Shown here: piece by piece, positions 58,501-64,000 of the stretch
How the letters are laid out: each line of letters begins with the position of its first letter
How positions within the stretch are numbered: position 1 is the stretch's first letter
Source of the DNA: Anthopleura xanthogrammica
Lineage: Eukaryota > Cnidaria > Anthozoa > Actiniaria > Actiniidae
Direction of reading: 5' to 3'
Assembly: GCA_964019055.1 (NCBI GenBank)
Contig: CAXHSA010000004.1
Location: 61,211-125,210, forward strand
Length of the DNA stretch: 64,000 nt
Made by a program: the position numbers and the translations under genes
Notes under the pieces: generated by a model
What the model saw: only the letters and a program-made list of their open reading frames with translations
What the model was told of the DNA's origin: nothing
Databases searched by the model: none

Positions 58501-59456
58501 ACCAAGAGAAAATTCTCAGCAAAATTCCAATTTGGTCAGCAAAAAACAGTTTTTTTGACCAAAAAGCACCTATTCTCAGCCAAAACCCCTTTTTGTTTCG
58601 CCAAAAAGTCGTATTTTTATCTCAAGAGGTATTTTCAGGAGCAAAAAGTGGGGGTTTCAGCCAACCGGTCACGCCGTCAGCGAAAAACCTGGTTTTGAGA
58701 GCCAAAATAGCCATTTTTCAGTTTTGGGGGCTAAAAAGGTTTTTTTCCCAGCAAAACAGTGTTTTGGACACCGAAAATGTGCTTTTCTCGGCCAAAGGGT
58801 GCGTTTAGCAGTGAAAACGTCGTGTTTGGACCAAGAGAAAATTCTCAGCAAAATTCCAATTTGGTCAGCAAAAAACAGTTTTTTTGACCAAAAAGCACCT
58901 ATTCTCAGCCAAAACCCCATTTTTTTTCGCCAAAAAGTCGTGTTTTTATCTCAAGAGGTATTTTCAGGAGCAAAAAGTGGGGGTTTCAGCCAACCGGTCA
59001 CGCCGTCAGCGAAAAACCTGGTTTTGAGAGCCAAAATAGCCATTTTTCAGTTTTTGGGGCTAAAAAGGTTTTTTTCCCAGCAAAACAGTGTTTTGGACAC
59101 CGAAAATGTGCTTTTCTCGGCCAAAGGGTGCGTTTAGCAGTGAAAACGTCGTGTTTGGACCAAGAGAAAATTCTCAGCAAAATTCCAATTTGGTCAGCAA
59201 AAAACAGTTTTTTTTACCAAAAAGCACCTATTCTCAGCCAAAAGCCCATTTTTTTTCGCCAAAAAGTCGTGTTTTTATCTCAAGAGGTATTTTCAGGAGC
59301 AAAAAGTGGGGGTTTCAGCCAACCGGTCACGCCGTCAGCGAAAAACCTGGTTTTGAGAGCCAAAATAGCCATTTTTCAGTTTTTGGGGCTAAAAAGGTTT
59401 TCTTCCCAGCAAAACAGTGTTTTGGACACTGAAAATGTGCTTTTCTCGGCCAAAGG
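55504..59456. repeat. 6-mer HOR of about 1977 bp, two copies (M169-M180)
   Basis: Copy one is 55504-57480 (1977 bp) and copy two is 57481-59456 (1976 bp). In register: monomer 1 has CCAAACAGTCG, GAGGAATTTTC and a lengthened T-run (8 then 9 T); monomer 2 has CAGCCAAATTCC and TTTCAGCAGC; monomer 3 is plain with the G allele; monomer 4 has CCCCTTTTTGTTTCG. Monomers 5 and 6 match less well: the GGGGG allele is in monomer 5 of copy one but monomer 4 of copy two. The copy at 55834-56164 is 331 bp because of two extra T (GTGTTTTTTTATC), and 57481-57811 is 331 bp through its nine-T run. This is the longest regular HOR period I find. Confidence 0.88.
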
Positions 59457-62400
59457 GTGCGTTTAGCAGTGAAAACGTCGTGTTTGGACCAATAGAAAAT
59501 TCTCAGCAAAATTCCCATTTGGTCAGCAAAAAACAGTTTTTTTGACCAAAAAGCACCTATTCTCAGCCAAAAGCCCATTTTTTTTCGCCAAAAAGTCGTG
59601 TTTTTATCTCAAGAGGTATTTTCAGGAGCAAAAAGTGGGGGTTTCAGCCAACCGGTCACGCCGTCAGCGAAAAACCTGGTTTTGAGAGCCAAAATAGCCA
59701 TTTTTCAGTTTTTGGGGCTAAAAAGGTTTTTCCCCCAGCAAAACAGTGTTTTGGACACCGAAAATGTGCTTTTCTCGGCCAAAGGGTGCGTTTAGCAGTG
59801 AAAACGTCGTGTTTGGACCAAGAGAAAATTCTCAGCAAAATTCCAATTTGGTCAGCAAAAAACAGTTTTTTTGACCAAAAAGCACCTATTCTCAGCCAAA
59901 ACCCCATTTTTTTTCGCCAAAAAGTCGTGTTTTTATCTCAAGAGGTATTTTCAGGAGCAAAAAGTGGGGGTTTCAGCCAACCGGTCACGCCGTCAGCGAA
60001 AAACCTGGTTTTGAGAGCCAAAATAGCCATTTTTCAGTTTTTGGGGCTAAAAAGGTTTTTTCCCCAGCAAAACAGTGTTTTGGACACCGAAAATGTGCTT
60101 TTCTCGGCCAAAGGGTGCGTTTAGCAGTGAAAACGTCGTGTTTGGACCAAGAGAAAATTCTCAGCAAAATTCCAATTTGGTCAGCAAAAAACAGTTTTTT
60201 TGACCAAAAAGCACCTATTCTCAGCCAAAAGCCCATTTTTTTTCGCCAAAAAGTCGTGTTTTTATCTCAAGAGGTATTTTCAGGAGCAAAAAGTGGGGGT
60301 TTCAGCCAACCGGTCACGCCGTCAGCGAAAAACCTGGTTTTGAGAGCCAAAATAGCCATTTTTCAGTTTTTGGGGCTAAAAAGGTTTTTTTCCCAGCAAA
60401 ACAGTGTTTTGGACACCGAAAATGTGCTTTTCTCGGCCAAAGGGTGCGTTTAGCAGTGAAAACGTCGTGTTTGGACCAAGAGAAAATTCTCAGCAAAATT
60501 CCAATTTGGTCAGCAAAAAACAGTTTTTTTGACCAAAAAGCACCTATTCTCAGCCAAAAGCCCATTTTTTTTCGCCAAAAAGTCGTGTTTTTATCTCAAG
60601 AGGTATTTTCAGGAGCAAAAAGTGGGGGTTTCAGCCAACCGGTCACGCCGTCAGCGAAAAACCTGGTTTTGAGAGCCAAAATAGCCATTTTTCAGTTTTG
60701 GGGGCTAAAAAGGTTTTTTTCCCAGCAAAACAGTGTTTTGGACACCGAAAATGTGCTTTTCTCGGCCAAAGGGTGCGTTTAGCAGTGAAAACGTCGTGTT
60801 TGGACCAAGAGAAAATTCTCAGCAAAATTCCAATTTGGTCAGCAAAAAACAGTTTTTTTGACCAAAAAGCACCTATTCTCAGCCAAAACCCCATTTTTTT
60901 TCGCCAAAAAGTCGTGTTTTTATCTCAAGAGGTATTTTCAGGAGCAAAAAGTGGGGGTTTCAGCCAACCGGTCACGCCGTCAGCGAAAAACCTGGTTTTG
61001 AGAGCCAAAATAGCCATTTTTCAGTTTTTGGGGCTAAAAAGGTTTTTTTCCCAGCAAAACAGTGTTTTGGACACCGAAAATGTGCTTTTCTCGGCGAAAG
61101 GGTGCGTTTAGCAGTGAAAACGTCGTGTTTGGACCAAGAGAAAATTCTCAGCAAAATTCCAATTTGGTCAGCAAAAAACAGTTTTTTTGACCAAAAAGCA
61201 CCTATTCTCAGCCAAAAGCCCATTTTTTTTCGCCAAAAAGTCGTGTTTTTATCTCAAGAGGTATTTTCAGCAGCAAAAAGTGGGGGTTTCAGCCAACCGG
61301 TCACGCCGTCAGCGAAAAACCTGGTTTTGAGAGCCAAAATAGCCATTTTTCAGTTTTTGGGGCTAAAAAGGTTTTTTTCCCAGCAAAACAGTGTTTTGGA
61401 CACTGAAAATGTGCTTTTCTCGGCCAAAGGGTGCGTTTAGCAGTGAAAACGTCGTGTTTGGACCAAGAGAAAATTCTCAGCAAAATTCCAATTTGGTCAG
61501 CAAAAAACAGTTTTTTTGACCAAAAAGCACCTATTCTCAGCCAAAACCCCATTTTTTTTCGCCAAAAAGTCGTGTTTTTATCTCAAGAGGTATTTTCAGG
61601 AGCAAAAAGTGGGGGTTTCAGCCAACCGGTCACGCCGTCAGCGAAAAACCTGGTTTTGAGAGCCAAAATAGCCATTTTTCAGTTTTGGGGGCTAAAAAGG
61701 TTTTTTTCCCAGCAAAACAGTGTTTTGGACACCGAAAATGTGCTTTTCTCGGCCAAAGGGTGCGTTTAGCAGTGAAAACGTCGTGTTTGGACCAAGAGAA
61801 AATTCTCAGCAAAATTCCAATTTGGTCAGCAAAAAACAGTTTTTTTGACCAAAAAGCACCTATTCTCAGCCAAAAGCCCATTTTTTTTCGCCAAAAAGTC
61901 GTGTTTTTATCTCAAGAGGTATTTTCAGGAGCAAAAAATGGGGGTTTCAGCCAACCGGTCACGCCGTCAGCGAAAAACCTGGTTTTGAGAGCCAAAATAG
62001 CCATTTTTCAGTTTTGGGGGCTAAAAAGGTTTTTTTCCCAGCAAAACAGTGTTTTGGACACCGAAAATGTGCTTTTCTCGGCCAAAGGGTGCGTTTAGCA
62101 GTGAAAACGTCGTGTTTGGACCAAGAGAAAATTCTCAGCAAAATTCCAATTTGGTCAGCAAAAAACAGTTTTTTTGACCAAAAAGCACCTATTCTCAGCC
62201 AAAAGCCCATTTTTTTTCGCCAAAAAGTCGTGTTTTTATCTCAAGAGGTATTTTCAGGAGCAAAAAGTGGGGGTTTCAGCCAACCGGTCACGCCGTCAGC
62301 GAAAAACCTGGTTTTGAGAGCCAAAATAGCCATTTTTCAGTTTTTGGGGCTAAAAAGGTTTTTTTCCCAGCAAAACAGTGTTTTGGACACCGAAAATGTG

Positions 62401-64000
62401 CTTTTCTCGGCCAAAGGGTGCGTTTAGCAGTGAAAACGTCGTGTTTGGACCAAGAGAAAATTCTCAGCAAAATTCCAATTTGGTCAGCAAAAAACAGTTT
62501 TTTTGACCAAAAAGCACCTATTCTCAGCCAAAAGCCCATTTTTTTTCGCCAAAAAGTCGTGTTTTTATCTCAAGAGGTATTTTCAGGAGCAAAAAGTGGG
62601 GGTTTCAGCCAACCGGTCACGCCGTCAGCGAAAAACCTGGTTTTGAGAGCCAAAATAGCCATTTTTCAGTTTTTGGGGCTAAAAAGGTTTTTTTCCCAGC
62701 AAAACAGTGTTTTGGACACCGAAAATGTGCTTTTCTCGGCCAAAGGGTGCGTTTAGCAGTGAAAACGTCGTGTTTGGACCAAGAGAAAATTCTCAGCAAA
62801 ATTCCAATTTGGTCAGCAAAAAACAGTTTTTTTGACCAAAAAGCACCTATTCTCAGCCAAAAGCCCATTTTTTTTCGCCAAAAAGTCGTGTTTTTATCTC
62901 AAGAGGTATTTTCAGGAGCAAAAAGTGGGGGTTTCAGCCAACCGGTCACGCCGTCAGCGAAAAACCTGGTTTTGAGAGCCAAAATAGCCATTTTTCAGTT
63001 TTTGGGGCTAAAAAGGTTTTTTTCCCAGCAAAACAGTGTTTTGGACACCGAAAATGTGCTTTTCTCGGCCAAAGGGTGCGTTTAGCAGTGAAAACGTCGT
63101 GTTTGGACCAAGAGAAAATTCTCAGCAAAATTCCAATTTGGTCAGCAAAAAACATTTTTATTGACCAAAAAGCACCTATTCTCAGCCAAAAGCCCATTTT
63201 TTTTCGCCAAAAAGTCGTGTTTTTATCTCAAGAGGTATTTTCAGGAGCAAAAAGTGGGGGTTTCAGCCAACCGGTCACGCCGTCAGCGAAAAACCTGGTT
63301 TTGAGAGCCAAAATAGCCATTTTTCAGTTTTTGGGGCTAAAAAGGTTTTTTTCCCAGCAAAACAGTGTTTTGGACACCGAAAATGTGCTTTTCTCGGCCA
63401 AAGGGTGCGTTTAGCAGTGAAAACGTCGTGTTTGGACCAAGAGAAAATTCTCAGCAAAATTCCAATTTGGTCAGCAAAAAACAGTTTTTTTGACCAAAAA
63501 GCACCTATTCTCAGCCAAAAGCCCATTTTTTTTCGCCAAAAAGTCGTGTTTTTATCTCAAGAGGTATTTTCAGGAGCAAAAAGTGGGGGTTTCAGCCAAC
63601 CGGTCACGCCGTCAGCGAAAAACCTGGTTTTGAGAGCCAAAATAGCCATTTTTCAGTTTTTGGGGCTAAAAAGGTTTTTTTCCCAGCAAAACAGTGTTTT
63701 GGACACCGAAAATGTGCTTTTCTCGGCCAAAGGGTGCGTTTAGCAGTGAAAACGTCGTGTTTGGACCAAGAGAAAATTCTCAGCAAAATTCCAATTTGGT
63801 CAGCAAAAAACAGTTTTTTTGACCAAAAAGCACCTATTCTCAGCCAAAAGCCCATTTTTTTTCGCCAAAAAGTCGTGTTTTTATCTCAAGAGGTATTTTC
63901 AGGAGCAAAAAGTGGGGGTTTCAGCCAACCGGTCACGCCGTCAGCGAAAAACCTGGTTTTGAGAGCCAAAATAGCCATTTTTCAGTTTTTGGGGCTAAAA
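59457..64000. repeat. Mixed to uniform segment M181-M194, open at right edge
   Basis: Thirteen full copies and a 267-bp partial one (63734-64000). The 59457 copy has CAATAGAAA, ATTCCCATTT and TTTTTCCCCCAG; the 59786 copy has TTTTTTCCCCAG. The GGGGG allele occurs in copies at 60444, 61431, 61760 and 62089 is back to the common allele. TTTCAGCAGC at 61102 is shared with the 6-mer HOR to the left. The last seven copies, from 61760, all have the G allele at the 321-equivalent site. The 63076 copy has ACATTTTTATTGACC. The array runs off the window without any sign of an edge. Confidence 0.87.

Larger units (their letters stand above)
1..64000. repeat. 329-bp satellite DNA array, whole window
   Basis: The same unit recurs head to tail across every base of the window. 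The GTGCGTTTAGCAGTG landmark starts at 205, 534, 863, 1192 and so on to 63734, giving 193 complete units with a mean spacing of about 329.2 bp. Most units are exactly 329 bp; others are 320, 327, 328, 330, 331, 333 or 334 bp through small indels. By eye a typical copy differs from the consensus at only 0-4 positions, about 99% identity, and some neighbours look identical (the four copies in 5796-7111). Every unit has the same orientation and no foreign sequence interrupts the array. Long homogeneous arrays of this kind are known from eukaryotic heterochromatin, often at centromeres; that location is inferred, not shown. The family is not one I recognise. Confidence 0.99.

Noticed and set aside
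1..64000. CRISPR array
   Set aside because: There are no unique spacers between short repeats; the full 329-bp unit repeats without variable intervals.
1..64000. Assembly or concatemer artefact
   Set aside because: Shared variants are arranged in register as HORs with several periods, and indels track with linked SNPs. A copied artefact would give identical units, and random error would not be shared. Isolated T-run differences (for example single 328-bp copies) could still be sequencing error.
1..64000. Transposon or LTR-derived array
   Set aside because: No terminal repeats, target duplications, primer-binding or polypurine tracts, or transposase/reverse transcriptase frames are seen.
1..64000. 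Telomeric, rDNA or tRNA-type repeats
   Set aside because: No telomere-type short repeat, no conserved rRNA segment and no tRNA cloverleaf or A/B box pattern was found in the monomer.

Overview
The whole window is one tandem satellite DNA array. A monomer of about 329 bp is repeated head to tail from base 1 to base 64000: 193 complete copies, a 204-bp partial copy at the left edge and a 267-bp partial copy at the right edge. All copies share one orientation. I see no gene, RNA gene, transposon, CRISPR array, inversion or unique spacer. Both window ends lie inside the array, so it is longer than 64 kb. Monomers are numbered here by a fixed phase: M1 starts at the GTG of the motif GTGCGTTTAGCAGTG at 205, and M194 starts at 63734.

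Organism: an uninterrupted array of this size, with near-identical monomers and local higher-order repeats (HORs), is typical of eukaryotic constitutive heterochromatin (centromeric, pericentromeric, subtelomeric or a B/sex-chromosome block). I do not recognise the monomer family and cannot name a taxon. Monomer GC is about 41% (135 of 329, counted by hand on 155-483).

Architecture is nested. (1) About 16 degenerate subunits of about 20 bp, each an A-tract followed by a T-tract. (2) Two diverged copies of a block of about 120 bp (155-271 and 272-392) plus a third segment of 91 bp (393-483). (3) The 329-bp monomer. (4) Patchy HORs of 2, 3, 4 or 6 monomers, each marked by shared variants.

Layout: 1-3165 near-uniform monomers; 3166-5466 a 3-/4-monomer mosaic duplication; 5467-8428 near-uniform; 8429-13360 a 4-mer HOR passing into a 2-mer HOR; 13361-19939 a spaced two-SNP haplotype; 19940-27167 a mixed zone; 27168-30122 328-bp monomers in 3-mer and 2-mer patterns; 30123-34728 mostly uniform; 34729-40699 333-bp monomers with a 4-bp insertion, including three copies of a 995-bp trimer; 40700-45313 mixed; 45314-48603 a dimer HOR and a chimeric monomer; 48604-55503 alternating dimers; 55504-59456 a 6-mer HOR of about 1977 bp present twice; 59457-64000 mixed to uniform.

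Nothing here encodes a protein system. Long open frames exist on both strands in every monomer, but they are by-products of the repeat. The interest lies in the sequence design (A/T tracts every 10 bp or so, monomer length near two nucleosome repeats) and in the recombination history recorded by shared variants.
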